Notes: generated from the sequence alone by a model not told the origin. DNA of 64,000 nt from Pallidibacillus pasinlerensis (GCF_009996845.1 NZ_JAACYS010000006.1:1-64000); one strand, 5' to 3'; shown: positions 49,655 through 60,079, numbered from the stretch's first letter. Numbers and translations: made by a program.

Positions 49655-51400
49655 TTAACGCATTATAGAAGGAAACAAAACTTTTTTTTGCATAACATCA
49701 AATAATCCAATCGGTGTCAAACGGATATAAGGTAAATGAGTCGATGTAAAAAATAGTAGTGTATATATTGGATCATTGTATGGGTAACCTAACTCGGATA
49801 TGATTTTTTTAAATTCTTTATCTTTCTCAATCAAAGTTTCGAAGTCTAATGTACTTGAATGGCCACTTAAGGATAATGGAAGCTCATATATTATATTGTT
49901 ATCATTAGAAATAACAATTCCGCCCCCTAACTCCTTTAAACGTTTAAAAGCTTTTAGCATATCTTTTTTATTTTTACCAATTAATAGTATATCACCTGTA
50001 TTCGTGAAAGTGGTAGCAAGGCCCCCAAGATTTTTCGCAAACCCTTTTACAGCTATGTTCATCCGGAGTTCGCCACTCCGCTGAATATACATAAAGAAAC
50101 ATTCATCATTACTTTCATCCAGTTCATTACGATATATGTCAGTCGTTATTGAATAAGGTTTTGTAATTACGGAACTTTCTAAACTAATGCCAACTGGCAT
50201 CGAAAATTGCAAGTCTTTTTCTGTTAATTCCCAATTCAGTTTTATTGGATTAAATCCATAATCATTCAAATTTAATTGATAATAATCGTCATTAACTTCA
50301 TTTTTTCGTTTAACCCATTTCCCTTTTGCTAAAACAGAAACAGGTGTAGGATTATCTTCAGCTTTAAGGAAATTTATATCGGCTACCCTTCCTGTTGCTA
50401 TTAAACCGTGTAAATGTTCAAGATTATAATATTTAGCTGGATTATACGTTGTCATTAAATAAGCATCGATAGGTGGAATACCATGTTCAATACAAATTTT
50501 AATTAAATAATCCATAACGCCTTTTTCATAAAAGGATGGAGTGGAACCGTCAGTCGTCAACATAAGATGGTCGTAATTAGGTAGATTTTCTTTCTTTATA
50601 TCCTTTATAATCTGTGGTAAATCTGGTCGAATCGATGAATGTCTTAGTCCCACCATGTAACCTTGCATTAACCGGCGCATAACTTCCTTTCCATTTATCG
50701 ATTCATGATCGCTATCCGCTCCTAGGAGTTTTAACTTTGCCAATGTTTTCTCTGATGCGCCTGGGAAATGCCCCTCAACTTTTTTATTCATCCGCTTCGT
50801 TTCTTGAATCCAATGAAGTTTTAAATCATCGCCTTCTAATAGTTTTGGCCAACCGGTTAATTCACCCGCTTGAACGACTGATTCATGCTCTAGCCAACTT
50901 TTAACTAAAGCATTTGAAAAAATAAGCTCTTCATCAATGATTTCGGTCTGACTATCTAATCTGCCCCACCAGTATATCGTCGATGGTAGTGATTTTAAGT
51001 CACCCAACAAAGAAAACGCTTTCTTTTTGTCGGTGAATAAAAACATTTGTAAATTATCATTAATAAGCACTGTCGTTCCAGACTTAGCTGCATATTGTGC
51101 AAAGCTTACTGGATTGTATAATTGAAATGGATGGACATGAGGTTCAATATATCCCGGTACTAGAAAATAATTTGTACAATCTACTACTTCACAAGATTCA
51201 TCAATTTTCTCAGGCAGTTTTTCTCCTACATATACAATTCGATCGTTGTAAATCCAAATATTCCCCTGCATCCATTGTTTAAAAACACCATTTAAATACG
51301 TAGCGTTTTTTAACAATAATGTCAGTGACCTTTTACCATCTAATACATCTACATGTTCCCTTAGTTCCCGGTTTCTCCAGCGATACTTCGACTCAACCAT
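49655..51400 (-). CDS. yerA: Adenine deaminase-like amidohydrolase, YerA type
   Basis: 581 residues. Amidohydrolase fold: LVPGYIEPHVHP carries the HxH metal site, VEGHFPG and DSDHESI further His ligands, and MLTTDGSTP the catalytic Asp. It resembles adenine deaminase (AdeC) but diverges in the loops, and YerA proteins have no proven substrate. Location beside purine genes fits a purine-related role. The ATG at 51400 follows GGAGG. The gene ends 46 bases before yerB. Confidence 0.82.
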   Translation of the reverse strand: MVESKYRWRNRELREHVDVLDGKRSLTLLLKNATYLNGVFKQWMQGNIWIYNDRIVYVGEKLPEKIDESCEVVDCTNYFLVPGYIEPHVHPFQLYNPVSFAQYAAKSGTTVLINDNLQMFLFTDKKKAFSLLGDLKSLPSTIYWWGRLDSQTEIIDEELIFSNALVKSWLEHESVVQAGELTGWPKLLEGDDLKLHWIQETKRMNKKVEGHFPGASEKTLAKLKLLGADSDHESINGKEVMRRLMQGYMVGLRHSSIRPDLPQIIKDIKKENLPNYDHLMLTTDGSTPSFYEKGVMDYLIKICIEHGIPPIDAYLMTTYNPAKYYNLEHLHGLIATGRVADINFLKAEDNPTPVSVLAKGKWVKRKNEVNDDYYQLNLNDYGFNPIKLNWELTEKDLQFSMPVGISLESSVITKPYSITTDIYRNELDESNDECFFMYIQRSGELRMNIAVKGFAKNLGGLATTFTNTGDILLIGKNKKDMLKAFKRLKELGGGIVISNDNNIIYELPLSLSGHSSTLDFETLIEKDKEFKKIISELGYPYNDPIYTLLFFTSTHLPYIRLTPIGLFDVMQKKVLFPSIMR

Positions 51401-51557
51401 TTGCCTCCACCTTTTGCATATTTTTATTTAAAAGCAATCCTAATACTTATCGAAAGATTATGTCTACAAAGTTTCGATTTTAATTATAACATATTTCCCT
51501 TTTTAAAGTACTATAGTTATTTGAATATTCCTAAAAACAAAACACAATTTACTTTTT

Positions 51558-51770
51558 TTATTTTTCATCTATTAATTTTCCTTCGAAGATAATTTGCTTT
51601 TTCACCGGTTCATACTGGACTGTACCGTCACTATGTTTTATTTCTTTAAAAATCGGCTTTTCATATTTACCAACCGGTACATATCCTTCTTTTTTCATGC
51701 GATTTAACAATTCGTCAACTGTTTCATGATCTTGCAATTCAAACCGTAATTTCTTTTTCTTTTTTCCCAA
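51558..51770 (-). CDS. yebG: NETI-motif small protein, YebG type
   Basis: About 70 residues from a TTG at 51770, six bases after GAGGTG; an ATG at 51776 overlaps that site. A basic N-terminus (GKKKKKLRFEL) is followed by HETVDELLNRMKKEGYVPV and KPIFKEI, which fits the NETI family (here HETV). The function is unknown. In B. subtilis yebG lies between pbuG and purE. Here it still neighbours pbuG, but yerA follows in place of purE. Confidence 0.78.
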   Translation of the reverse strand: MGKKKKKLRFELQDHETVDELLNRMKKEGYVPVGKYEKPIFKEIKHSDGTVQYEPVKKQIIFEGKLIDEK

Positions 51771-51815
51771 CTTCATCACCTCAAAATTTTTTCGTTAGTT
51801 TTATTTTAATACAAA

Positions 51816-51852
51816 AAGCTGTCCCATAGTCTATAAGACTTAAGGACAGCTT
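51816..51852 (-). terminator. Terminator of pbuG
   Basis: AAGCTGTCC (51816-51824) and GGACAGCTT (51844-51852), perfect 9-bp stem followed by TTTGT on the minus strand. Confidence 0.8.
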
Positions 51853-51860
51853 CTTCAGAA

Positions 51861-53150
51861 TTAAACCATTGCATCGAAAATGAAATATAAGATAAATAAA
51901 ATACCTAATACATACATTACTGGATGTATTTCTTTTGCACGACCTTTAACTATCATTGTTAATGGGTAGAATATAAACCCTACCGCAATACCAGTTGCAA
52001 TACTACCTGTTAGTGGCATCATTAAGAATGTAAAGAATGCAGGTACTGCAGTTTCAAAGTTTTCCCATTCAATTCCTTTCAATTGAACAGCCATTAACAC
52101 ACCAACTAAAATTAAAGCAGGAGCTGTTACCGCACTCGTTACAACAGCTAATACTGGTGAAATGAATAAAGCAATAAAGAAAAGAATTGAAACAACTACA
52201 GCTGTAAATCCAGATCTACCGCCTGCACCAACACCAGCAGTTGATTCGATATAAGAAGTAGTACTTGATGTACCTAAAATAGCACCTATTACTGTACCAG
52301 TTGAATCAGATGTTAATGCACGACCAGCTCGTGGAAGTTTGCCATCTTTCATAATACCTGCTCCACTCGCAACCGCCACTAAAGTTCCTGCTGTATCGAA
52401 AAAGTCAATAAAGATAAATGTTAAAATAATGATTAACATATCTAGTGTAAAAATATTACCTAAATTGAAAAATGCTTGACCGAAAGTAGATTCAATACTT
52501 GGTGGTGCAGAAAAAATTGCTTCTGGAAGTGGTACTAGACCAAAAATCATCCCTACAATTGCTGTTATCACCATTCCATAGAAAATACCAGCATTGATTC
52601 CACGGGTTACGAATAAAACTGTTACAAATAAACCAAAAATAGCAAGTAAAGTTTGTGGATCTGATAAGTCACCTAAAGCTGCTTCAGCTGTAACAATACC
52701 AGCATTTTTCAAACCAATGAACGCAATGAATAAACCAATCCCTGCACCAACTGCAAGTTTTAAGTTGTTTGGTATTGCATTAATCACAAGTTCACGAACT
52801 TTTGTTAATGTAAGAATAACCATGATAATACCAGAAATTAAAACACCGGCTAATGCAGTTTCCCATGGGATTCCCATACCAAGAACGGCTGTGAACGTAA
52901 ATGCAGTGTTAAGTCCCATACCTGGAGCTAACGCCACCGGATATCTCGCAACGACCCCCATCACTAATGTACCTAATGCAGCTGCAAGACATGTTGCTGT
53001 AAACACAGCACCCCAATCCATCCCAGTTTCTGATAAAATCATAGGGTTTACTGCTAAAATATAAGCCATAGATAAAAACGTTGTAAGACCAGCAATGATC
53101 TCGGTCTTATAATTTGTACCGAGTTGTTCAAACTCAAAATACTTTTTCAT
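51861..53150 (-). CDS. pbuG: Guanine/hypoxanthine permease
   Basis: 429 residues from ATG 53150 (AAAGGTAAGG site). The open frame extends upstream to 53246, but that part is only translated terminator (a Phe run from the T-tract). NCS2/AzgA-type proton symporter with about 12-14 helices: TFLSMAYILAVNPMIL, ALAPGMGLNTAFTFT, FIFIDFFDTAGTLVAVA, GTSSTTSYIESTAGVGAGG. It imports hypoxanthine and guanine. A guanine riboswitch and terminator in its leader give feedback by its own substrate. Confidence 0.92.
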   Translation of the reverse strand: MKKYFEFEQLGTNYKTEIIAGLTTFLSMAYILAVNPMILSETGMDWGAVFTATCLAAALGTLVMGVVARYPVALAPGMGLNTAFTFTAVLGMGIPWETALAGVLISGIIMVILTLTKVRELVINAIPNNLKLAVGAGIGLFIAFIGLKNAGIVTAEAALGDLSDPQTLLAIFGLFVTVLFVTRGINAGIFYGMVITAIVGMIFGLVPLPEAIFSAPPSIESTFGQAFFNLGNIFTLDMLIIILTFIFIDFFDTAGTLVAVASGAGIMKDGKLPRAGRALTSDSTGTVIGAILGTSSTTSYIESTAGVGAGGRSGFTAVVVSILFFIALFISPVLAVVTSAVTAPALILVGVLMAVQLKGIEWENFETAVPAFFTFLMMPLTGSIATGIAVGFIFYPLTMIVKGRAKEIHPVMYVLGILFILYFIFDAMV

Positions 53151-53229
53151 ATTAATTTCCCTTACCTTTCTAATAGAATTTGTGCTTTGAAGTATTTCCA
53201 ATATCGAAAAAAATACTTCAAAAAAGAAA

Positions 53230-53257
53230 AAAGCTCCTGTTTCCACAGAGCTTTTAC
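53230..53257 (-). terminator. Riboswitch-controlled terminator before pbuG
   Basis: On the minus strand AAAAGCTC and GAGCTTTT enclose a short loop region, followed by TTTTCTTTTTT. It lies between the guanine aptamer and the pbuG start. Confidence 0.8.
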
Positions 53258-53322
53258 GAAAGGTATTGGTTTATAAGATATTATCCTAAAAAAAGAAAAT
53301 ATATCCTTACAAAACGAATAAC

Positions 53323-53393
53323 CTCTCGTAGTCGTGCTATTTACGGTAGCTCGGTAGAAACTTACAGGCCATATTCCTGTAAATATACGAGAA
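53323..53393 (-). ncRNA. Guanine-type purine riboswitch upstream of pbuG
   Basis: On the minus strand: P1 CTCGTA/TACGAG, P2 TTTACAGG/CCTGTAA with loop AATATGG, P3 CGAGCTA/TAGCACG (one mismatch) with loop CCGTAAA, and core GTTTCTACC. The specificity base in ACGACTACGAG is C, giving guanine/hypoxanthine recognition. The terminator at 53230-53257 is the likely expression platform. Confidence 0.93.
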
Positions 53394-53562
53394 ACAGAGA
53401 ATATTATTTAATTAGTACGAATACATATTACCAAGTTTTAATTACGACGTCAACACTAAATACGAATATTTTTAATAAAAACATAAAATTTTGTTCGTAT
53501 ATTTCGTTGGAAATACGTATTTTTTCTGTTTTTCTAAAAATATATACGCAAAACATGAAACC

Positions 53563-53590
53563 GCCTGTTTCAATTACTGAAACAGGCAAG
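53563..53590 (-). terminator. Hairpin after guaA
   Basis: GCCTGTTTC (53563-53571) and GAAACAGGC (53579-53587) form a perfect stem. The T-run is stronger on the plus strand than on the minus strand, so activity for guaA is uncertain. Confidence 0.5.
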
Positions 53591-53594
53591 TTTT

Positions 53595-55142
53595 TTATTC
53601 CCACTCAATTGTTGCTGGTGGTTTACTTGTAATGTCATAAACGACCCGATTCACGTGGGGAACCTCATTAACAATACGTCTTGAAATTTTCTCCAACACA
53701 TCCCATGGAATTCTTGCCCAGTCGGCTGTCATTCCATCGATAGAATTTACCGCTCGAATACCTACCGTATAATCATAAGTACGAGCATCTCCCATAACGC
53801 CTACACTACGAATGTTTGTCAGTACAGTAAAGTATTGCCAAATTTCTCGATCAAGTCCTGCGTTTTTAATTTCTTCTCGTAAAATATAGTCAGACTCACG
53901 TACAATTTCCAGTTTTTCCTCGGTTATATCACCAATAATACGGATTCCAAGACCAGGACCTGGGAACGGTTGACGCCAAACGATTTCATCTGGAATTCCT
54001 AGAGCTGTTCCAAGTTCACGAACTTCATCTTTAAATAATGTTTTTAATGGTTCAATCAGTTCAAATTCCATATCCTCTGGAAGACCGCCAACGTTATGAT
54101 GCGATTTAATCGTTTCTGCAGTTGTTGTACCACTTTCAATAATATCTGTATAAAGTGTTCCTTGAGCAAGGAAGTCAATTCCTTCTAATTTTGCTTGTTC
54201 ATCATCAAACACGTAAATAAACTCGTTACCGATAATTTTACGTTTTTGTTCCGGATCTGTAACACCAGCTAATTTATCTAAGAAACGTTTACGAGCGTCA
54301 ATTTTGATTACATTCATATTGAATTGTTGACCGAATGTTTCCATAACACTTTCTGCTTCACCTTTACGTAACAGGCCGTGGTCAACAAACATACATGTTA
54401 ATTGATCACCAATTGCTCTATGGATAAGTACGGCAACAACGGAAGAGTCAACCCCACCGCTTAACGCACATAAAACTTTTTTATCGCCTACTGTTTTACG
54501 AATTTGTTCAATTTGAACATCAATGAAATGTTCCATCGTCCAATTTGCTTCACATCCGCAAACATTTAATACAAAGTTTTTCAACATTTCATTTCCATAC
54601 TCTGTATGACGCACTTCAGGATGGAATTGAACACCGTATATTTTTTTCGCTTCATTACTCATTGCTGTAATTGGACATGAAGGGCTTTTCGCATCTACAA
54701 CAAATCCTTCTGGTACCTCAGTAACAAGGTCACCATGACTCATCCACACAACTTGTTGTTCTGGAGTATTACGGAATAATGTAGCATCAGTTAACACTTC
54801 TATTTCCGCTTTTCCGTATTCACGATGTGCAGCTTTTTCAACTTTGCCACCAAACTCTTTCGTCAACAGCTGCATACCGTAGCAAATACCAAAGATTGGT
54901 AAACCTAATTCAAAAATCTCTTTATCGCAAGTAAATGCATTTTCATCGTAAACACTGTTTGGACCACCAGAAAAAATAATCCCTTTCACATTCATCTTTT
55001 TTATTTCTTCTGCCGTAATTGTATGAGGATGTAACTCACTATATACACCGAACTCACGGATTCGTCGGGTAATTAATTGATTAAATTGACTGCCAAAATC
55101 CAAAACGATAATCATTTCTTGATTCTCTGCTTGTTGAGTCAA
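53595..55142 (-). CDS. guaA: GMP synthase (glutamine-hydrolysing)
   Basis: 515 residues from the TTG at 55142, about seven bases after AGAGGTGA; an in-frame ATG at 55169 lies upstream of that site. It aminates XMP to GMP. Glutaminase triad: Cys in FGICYGMQL (about 87), His-Glu in VQFHPEVRH (about 174). ATP pyrophosphatase P-loop [10 protein letters not shown] (about 224). The dimerisation domain ends [11 protein letters not shown]. It has its own guanine riboswitch and terminator. Gene order moxR-DUF58-transglutaminase-guaA-pbuG matches B. subtilis. Confidence 0.96.
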   Translation of the reverse strand: MTQQAENQEMIIVLDFGSQFNQLITRRIREFGVYSELHPHTITAEEIKKMNVKGIIFSGGPNSVYDENAFTCDKEIFELGLPIFGICYGMQLLTKEFGGKVEKAAHREYGKAEIEVLTDATLFRNTPEQQVVWMSHGDLVTEVPEGFVVDAKSPSCPITAMSNEAKKIYGVQFHPEVRHTEYGNEMLKNFVLNVCGCEANWTMEHFIDVQIEQIRKTVGDKKVLCALSGGVDSSVVAVLIHRAIGDQLTCMFVDHGLLRKGEAESVMETFGQQFNMNVIKIDARKRFLDKLAGVTDPEQKRKIIGNEFIYVFDDEQAKLEGIDFLAQGTLYTDIIESGTTTAETIKSHHNVGGLPEDMEFELIEPLKTLFKDEVRELGTALGIPDEIVWRQPFPGPGLGIRIIGDITEEKLEIVRESDYILREEIKNAGLDREIWQYFTVLTNIRSVGVMGDARTYDYTVGIRAVNSIDGMTADWARIPWDVLEKISRRIVNEVPHVNRVVYDITSKPPATIEWE

Positions 55143-55249
55143 ACTATTCACCTCTTTAATTTTTTCCATTTATGTAATGAAAATTGATTCACCTATTATC
55201 TTTACCTATTATGATACTTTTGTACAATATTTTTTTCTAAAATATACAA

Positions 55250-55288
55250 AAAACTAGAAAACTACCACAAAGGCAGTATTCTAGTTTA
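55250..55288 (-). terminator. Riboswitch-controlled terminator before guaA
   Basis: On the minus strand AAACTAGAATACTGCC pairs with GGTAGTTTTCTAGTTT (one wobble, one bulge), followed by TTTG and T-rich sequence. It lies between the aptamer and guaA. Confidence 0.85.
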
Positions 55289-55352
55289 CACATCAATTAT
55301 ATAACTAATTAAGAACGTTACATAACGTGATTCTTGTGCAATATAGAACCCG

Positions 55353-55423
55353 CCTTCATAGTCAGGCTATTTACGGTAGCCCGGTAGAGACTCTCGAACC
55401 ATATTATCGAGGATATATGAAGG
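55353..55423 (-). ncRNA. Guanine-type purine riboswitch upstream of guaA
   Basis: Minus strand: P1 CCTTCATA/TATGAAGG, perfect 8 bp. P2 CTCGA/TCGAG with loop TAATATGGT. Core GTCTCTACC. P3 GGGCTA/TAGCCT with loop CCGTAAA. Specificity base in CTGACTATG is C. Flanking the aptamer is a 9-bp inverted repeat, AAGAACGTT at 55311-55319 and its complement at 55437-55445, which could form an outer stem or compete with the terminator. Confidence 0.93.
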
Positions 55424-55470
55424 AAAACATCTTTAAAACGTTCTTATTGTAAAATAAAAACAGAATATGG

Positions 55471-57687
55471 TCAAGTCTGTTTTTTCTTTGCCACTTGCTT
55501 CATTAAGCTTTCCCATATCTCTTTTAAACTTTCCCAACTAACTTGCTCAGGTCCATTTCGATATAAAAATCGCTCATAATAATTCGTTAATTCACTCATT
55601 TTTTCATTTCCTAACTGTCCGTCAACATATTTTGCATATTGACGTAAAGTTGCCCCGTCTTCAATTTTTAGTCCTGAACGTTCAAGTGACTTTATTAATT
55701 GTAAATAAGCATTCGCAAAAGATTCACCATCTTCCATGTTCCGGAATCTAAAAATTGTCATATATGGAAGCCAGCGATTTTTAGTCAAAATTAATATGAG
55801 CATAGTAATAAGCGAAAACACGCCACTTCCGAACCACCACCATTTTGTATCATCCCAAAACGAACCCCAAGAAAAAGTACTTTGTTGCTCAGTTTTGTTT
55901 TGTTCAGATTCTTTTTCTTTTTTCTCTTCTTTTTCTAATTGTTCTTTTTCTTCTTCAGGAGGTGGTTGTACATCTTCTGCTGTCCGAGAATTTTCATGTT
56001 GATCAGATTGCAAATCGTAATAAAACTCTGTCGGATTATTAAACCCTTTTGTCGGTTCAAAAGGGACCCAACCTATATTTGGAAAATATACTTCTACCCA
56101 AGAATGGGCATCATTATTCGTTAATTCAAAATACGATGTATTCTCATCATGACCTACCATTGTTCCTTTTGTATACCCTTTCGCCCACCGGGATGGAATA
56201 CCAAGCGTACGAAGTAACACAACCATTGAAGTGGAAAAGTTGTCACAATAACCAATCATTGTTTCAAATAAAAATTGGTCGACATAATCTTGATCTTTTC
56301 CGGGATACTCAACATTTTTCGTATCATACGTAAAGCGATAACTCGACAAATAACTTTCAATCGCTTTTGCCTTTTCGTAAATATTTGTTTTACTCTCCGT
56401 TAACTCCACAGCTAAATCGCGGATTCGCCCCGGTAAGTTTTCTGGTAATTGTGTGTATCGCTCATAAAATTCAAGATTATTGTTAATTAATTGTGTGTAA
56501 TTTTCAACACTTCTTAATGTGTAAACTTCATAAGCTGGCCGGTTATATTGAACTTCATAACTATTCGCATTTTGTAAAGACCCCGTATAAATTTTTTCAT
56601 TGCCGGGACTATAATCAAAAGTATCTTCCGTATCAAAAGTAAGTTGTTTTACACCATAAGGATACACAATATGATCTTTTTTCGATTGAAATTCAATTTT
56701 TGCTGCCTCATCTTTTTCTTCAAACGAAGGTTCAACTGTATACATCGGGATTTCCATTTCATCCACAATTTCCACTCGCTCATGTAGATTGGAGGATTCC
56801 CAGCCCTTTCCTGTATACATATCCTTCGTTTCCACCCGCCAATATTGGGCATGGGACGATTCGATTCGAAAGACTGGTGTATTATCAGCTTCAAATGGAC
56901 CACCGAGTCGTGAATCATCTTCATCGTAACCAATCCTTCGCATATTTCCAGTACCTTCCCCTTCACTACTCGGATGATGGTCAGCCATCGATTGAATAAA
57001 AGGAACAGGGTCAGGCCAAACCGGACCAGCCTTTGGTATCATAACCCCAATCGTTATACTAAATAAAACAATTGCAATTAACGGTATAACCCAATTTTTA
57101 AACTGTTGTAAAAAAAGGATTTTTTCTTGTTCAATTAATTTATAAACAAATAATAATCCAACAGCTAACAGCCCGATAATCATCGTCCGAACAATTGCCC
57201 AATTTGCTTCATACGGGAAAAACGTATCTACTACAGCTAAATAGACAATTGTTAAAACGAGGAAAAAGAAAATCGTTTTCCGAATCACGAGCCAATAATT
57301 AAGCAAATAAATTAATAACCATAATAAAATGAACAATAATAAAGTGCGGAAGGCATCGGTTATTGCTAACCAGTCCCCAGCGAAAACATGCCCAATATTA
57401 TTCGCAATTTCTGCTAAAAAACGGACTGGAAAAATAATCGTAATAAATGGCTCATTGAAAAAAATATGGTTAATCGTTAACACCATATACACACTTAATA
57501 TTATTGCTTTAAAAATCCATCTCAATTGAAAAAAATATAAAAGAAAACCGATTGCTAAAAACACGACAAAAACTTGTAAATTCTGAATTTGTACAATGAC
57601 TTCCAGTGGGCGTAACCATTCCCATAAAAGTAAAAAACCGGTCATATATATAAGAAACACTTCTAAACTTTTCGGTTTAATGGTCAC
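55471..57687 (-). CDS. yebA: Membrane transglutaminase-like protein (YebA/TgpA type)
   Basis: About 738 residues from the GTG at 57687 after GGGGGTGA, which overlaps the DUF58 stop region; a longer in-frame start lacks a site. Six N-terminal helices (about 1-200), then an extracellular transglutaminase-like cysteine domain with YCDNFSTSM (Cys about 478), NDAHSWVEVYF (His about 526) and the Asp/Glu near GWVPFEP. A Glu/Lys-rich linker and a last helix (WWWFGSGVFSLITMLILI) are followed by a cytoplasmic DUF4129-like tail. It probably works with the MoxR and DUF58 proteins; the substrate is unknown. Confidence 0.85.
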   Translation of the reverse strand: MTIKPKSLEVFLIYMTGFLLLWEWLRPLEVIVQIQNLQVFVVFLAIGFLLYFFQLRWIFKAIILSVYMVLTINHIFFNEPFITIIFPVRFLAEIANNIGHVFAGDWLAITDAFRTLLLFILLWLLIYLLNYWLVIRKTIFFFLVLTIVYLAVVDTFFPYEANWAIVRTMIIGLLAVGLLFVYKLIEQEKILFLQQFKNWVIPLIAIVLFSITIGVMIPKAGPVWPDPVPFIQSMADHHPSSEGEGTGNMRRIGYDEDDSRLGGPFEADNTPVFRIESSHAQYWRVETKDMYTGKGWESSNLHERVEIVDEMEIPMYTVEPSFEEKDEAAKIEFQSKKDHIVYPYGVKQLTFDTEDTFDYSPGNEKIYTGSLQNANSYEVQYNRPAYEVYTLRSVENYTQLINNNLEFYERYTQLPENLPGRIRDLAVELTESKTNIYEKAKAIESYLSSYRFTYDTKNVEYPGKDQDYVDQFLFETMIGYCDNFSTSMVVLLRTLGIPSRWAKGYTKGTMVGHDENTSYFELTNNDAHSWVEVYFPNIGWVPFEPTKGFNNPTEFYYDLQSDQHENSRTAEDVQPPPEEEKEQLEKEEKKEKESEQNKTEQQSTFSWGSFWDDTKWWWFGSGVFSLITMLILILTKNRWLPYMTIFRFRNMEDGESFANAYLQLIKSLERSGLKIEDGATLRQYAKYVDGQLGNEKMSELTNYYERFLYRNGPEQVSWESLKEIWESLMKQVAKKKQT

Positions 57688-57691
57688 TATA

Positions 57692-58897
57692 TCACCCCCT
57701 GTCAAAAGCCTTCGCAAATGCACCTTCATAAATGACCCTCGTTACTATTCCGCGCTTTCTTGCTAAGTCAATTAATTCTAACTGTTCATTATTTAATTTC
57801 TCATTTTTACCCTTGACAACAAAAAGGACGAGATGACCTCTTCTCACTGATAAACTACTAATCTTTTCAACTACTTGTAATGTTAATTGATTAACGATAA
57901 AAAAGATGAGACTATGTTGATTTTTAAAAGTCTGCTCTAACTCTAGCATTTTACTAAATTCGATTGATGCATCGTCTTCTACTTGGGCTAGATGATAATT
58001 TAATGTGCGCAACTGGAAATTTCCACTTTTCATCGGAAAATATTCTGCTCTATCCCCCATTGAAACTAAACCAACTTGAGCCCCTTTTTTGAGTACAGCT
58101 CGAATAATTGAAGCTGTGAAAACCACTGAAAGCTCAAAATTCGGATGTGGGGTTCGATCTAACACGAGCATTACATCATGACTTTGGCGCTGTTCAAATT
58201 CCTTTGTCATAATTTCATTTTTCTTTGCAGATTGTTTCCAATGAATCCAAGAAAACTTGTCCCCAGGAACGTATTCCCTAACACTAATTGCCATCGTAGA
58301 ATCCCGTTGTACTTTATCCTTTGTAGCCGTCATCCCTAATTCAAATTGATTTTCAAACGGTTCATATGTCATATTTATAAAAGCTGGGTAGACGAGAATT
58401 TTATCTTCATCAGATACGTAAAATCCCTTTCGTACAAGCCCGAAAGGATCGCCAATTACGACTCGATGACCTTTAAATTCGTACTCGCCCCGTGGGATTT
58501 GTTCTAGCTGATATGTATACGTCCACTGCTTTTTAAACAATGGAAATAACAGAAACTTTAATGAACTCCCATACTTTTCTTTAAAGTTAATTGAAATATC
58601 ATCCTCTATTAAACAAAAAAATATGGGAAAGTGGTTCGTTCTACTAAACGTAAGATTTACGACTACCTGTTCTCCAGCTTGAAACTCGTATTTATTGATT
58701 TCTCGTTGAATTTGAATCTTTTTAACAGGATAAAAAAAGAGCGCAAAACAATAAAGTGCGATTGGTAAAAAGCTGCCGAACAAAAACCAACTGACAAACC
58801 CACCTTGAAACATGGCATAACAAAAACTCGAGATGACTAATACAAGAAGAAATATAAACTTCAATGTTTGTTTACTAGCTTCCGCAAACTTTTTCAT
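57692..58897 (-). CDS. yeaD: DUF58-domain membrane protein (YeaD type)
   Basis: 401 residues. Two N-terminal helices (FIFLLVLVISSFCYAMF, FLFGSFLPIALYCFALFFY), then a beta-rich part and the DUF58 block REYVPGDKFSWIHWKQSAKKNEIMTKEF, cited in parts, followed by a von Willebrand A-like fold (DVMLVLDRTPHP). Such proteins pair with MoxR ATPases, which are thought to act as chaperones for them. The ATG at 58897 overlaps the moxR stop as ATGA. Confidence 0.85.
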   Translation of the reverse strand: MKKFAEASKQTLKFIFLLVLVISSFCYAMFQGGFVSWFLFGSFLPIALYCFALFFYPVKKIQIQREINKYEFQAGEQVVVNLTFSRTNHFPIFFCLIEDDISINFKEKYGSSLKFLLFPLFKKQWTYTYQLEQIPRGEYEFKGHRVVIGDPFGLVRKGFYVSDEDKILVYPAFINMTYEPFENQFELGMTATKDKVQRDSTMAISVREYVPGDKFSWIHWKQSAKKNEIMTKEFEQRQSHDVMLVLDRTPHPNFELSVVFTASIIRAVLKKGAQVGLVSMGDRAEYFPMKSGNFQLRTLNYHLAQVEDDASIEFSKMLELEQTFKNQHSLIFFIVNQLTLQVVEKISSLSVRRGHLVLFVVKGKNEKLNNEQLELIDLARKRGIVTRVIYEGAFAKAFDRG

Positions 58898-59856
58898 CGT
58901 CTCACAAACCTTTGAATCGGTACTTTTGTATTAGATAGTATCGAATAAATAATATCTTCAGCAGTAGTTCCTTCATATTTAGCTTCCGAACGTAAAATAA
59001 TGCGATGGCCAAATACAAATGGTGCTAAAAATTGAACATCATCTGGTAAAACAAAATCGCGTCCCAAAACAAAGGCATAGGCTTGTGATGCTTTCATTAA
59101 AGCAATTGACCCACGCGGACTAACACCTAAATAAATATGTGGATGATTCCTTGTGCGAGCGACAATATTGATAATGTATTCCTTTATCGTATCATCAACA
59201 AATACTTCTTTAACCTGTTCCTGCATCTTAACTAATTCTTCTGTTGAGATGACTGCCTCCAGCTCATCAATCGGTGTCCTTTTTTGCCTTTGATTCAATA
59301 CTTCCATTTCTTCATCAAAGGACGGATAACCCATGCGCATTTTTAATAAAAACCGGTCCAACTGTGCTTCTGGCAAAGGATACGTTCCTTCGTATTCTAT
59401 CGGGTTTTGAGTTGCCATAACAAAAAATGGACGAGGCAGCTCATAAGTGACACCATCAATGGTAACACTTTTTTCTTCCATTCCTTCTAATAGGGCCGAC
59501 TGGGTTTTTGGGCTTGTCCGGTTAATTTCGTCTGCTAAAATAATATTTCCCATGATTGGACCTGGTCGAAATTCAAACTCCATTTCTTTCGGATTATAAA
59601 TGGAAACCCCTAATACATCAGAAGGTAACAAATCAGGAGTAAACTGAATGCGTTTAAATGTCGAGCTGACAGATTTGGCAATCGATTTAACGAGCATCGT
59701 TTTTCCGACTCCAGGGACATCTTCTAAAAGAACGTGACCACCCGCTAACAATGCCGTAAGACTTAAAATCGTTTCGTTTTGTTTTCCAATCATTACTTTT
59801 TCAATATTATTTAATATATTTGCTATTTGCGGTTGCAGATTTTGTACCATAGCCAA
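58894..59856 (-). CDS. yeaC: MoxR-family AAA+ ATPase (YeaC type)
   Basis: 320 residues from the TTG at 59856, nine bases after AGGAGG; the ATG at 59850 is also possible, but upstream codons lack a site. Walker A LEDVPGVGKTML (about 45), Walker B ILADEINRTSP (about 108), sensor 1 VMATQNPIEYEGTYPLPEAQ, cited to position, and arginine finger region LDRFLLKMRMGYP. The MoxR family assists maturation of VWA-type partners, here DUF58. First gene of the moxR-DUF58-transglutaminase operon. Confidence 0.9.
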   Translation of the reverse strand: MAMVQNLQPQIANILNNIEKVMIGKQNETILSLTALLAGGHVLLEDVPGVGKTMLVKSIAKSVSSTFKRIQFTPDLLPSDVLGVSIYNPKEMEFEFRPGPIMGNIILADEINRTSPKTQSALLEGMEEKSVTIDGVTYELPRPFFVMATQNPIEYEGTYPLPEAQLDRFLLKMRMGYPSFDEEMEVLNQRQKRTPIDELEAVISTEELVKMQEQVKEVFVDDTIKEYIINIVARTRNHPHIYLGVSPRGSIALMKASQAYAFVLGRDFVLPDDVQFLAPFVFGHRIILRSEAKYEGTTAEDIIYSILSNTKVPIQRFVRR

Positions 59857-60016
59857 TTTAAAAAACCTCCTGATTCGAGTGAACAATCGAGAACACTCAA
59901 GTTTGTATAATTTGTTCAAAAAGTCAATTTATTATATTTTACAATATATTCAGATTACTGTTAACGAATTCGACACAATTTAAATGTAAATTTTACATTA
60001 AAAATAATAGCAATTT

Positions 60017-60070
60017 AACCCTGTAATGCTTTTTACATTTTTAGATTCAAACTTCATGCATTACAGGGTT
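60017..60070 (-). terminator. Terminator of the S66 peptidase gene
   Basis: AACCCTGTAATGC (60017-60029) and GCATTACAGGGTT (60058-60070), a perfect 13-bp stem. An outer ATAGCAAT (60007-60014) and ATTGCTAT (60076-60083) pair extends it. T-rich on the minus strand. The outer arm overlaps the gene's last codons. Confidence 0.75.
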
Positions 60071-60079
60071 ATACCATTG

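Noticed and set aside
53151-53246. N-terminal extension of PbuG (METGAFFFFEVFF...)
   Set aside because: It is translated terminator sequence. The true start at 53150 has its own ribosome site and matches the normal PbuG N-terminus.
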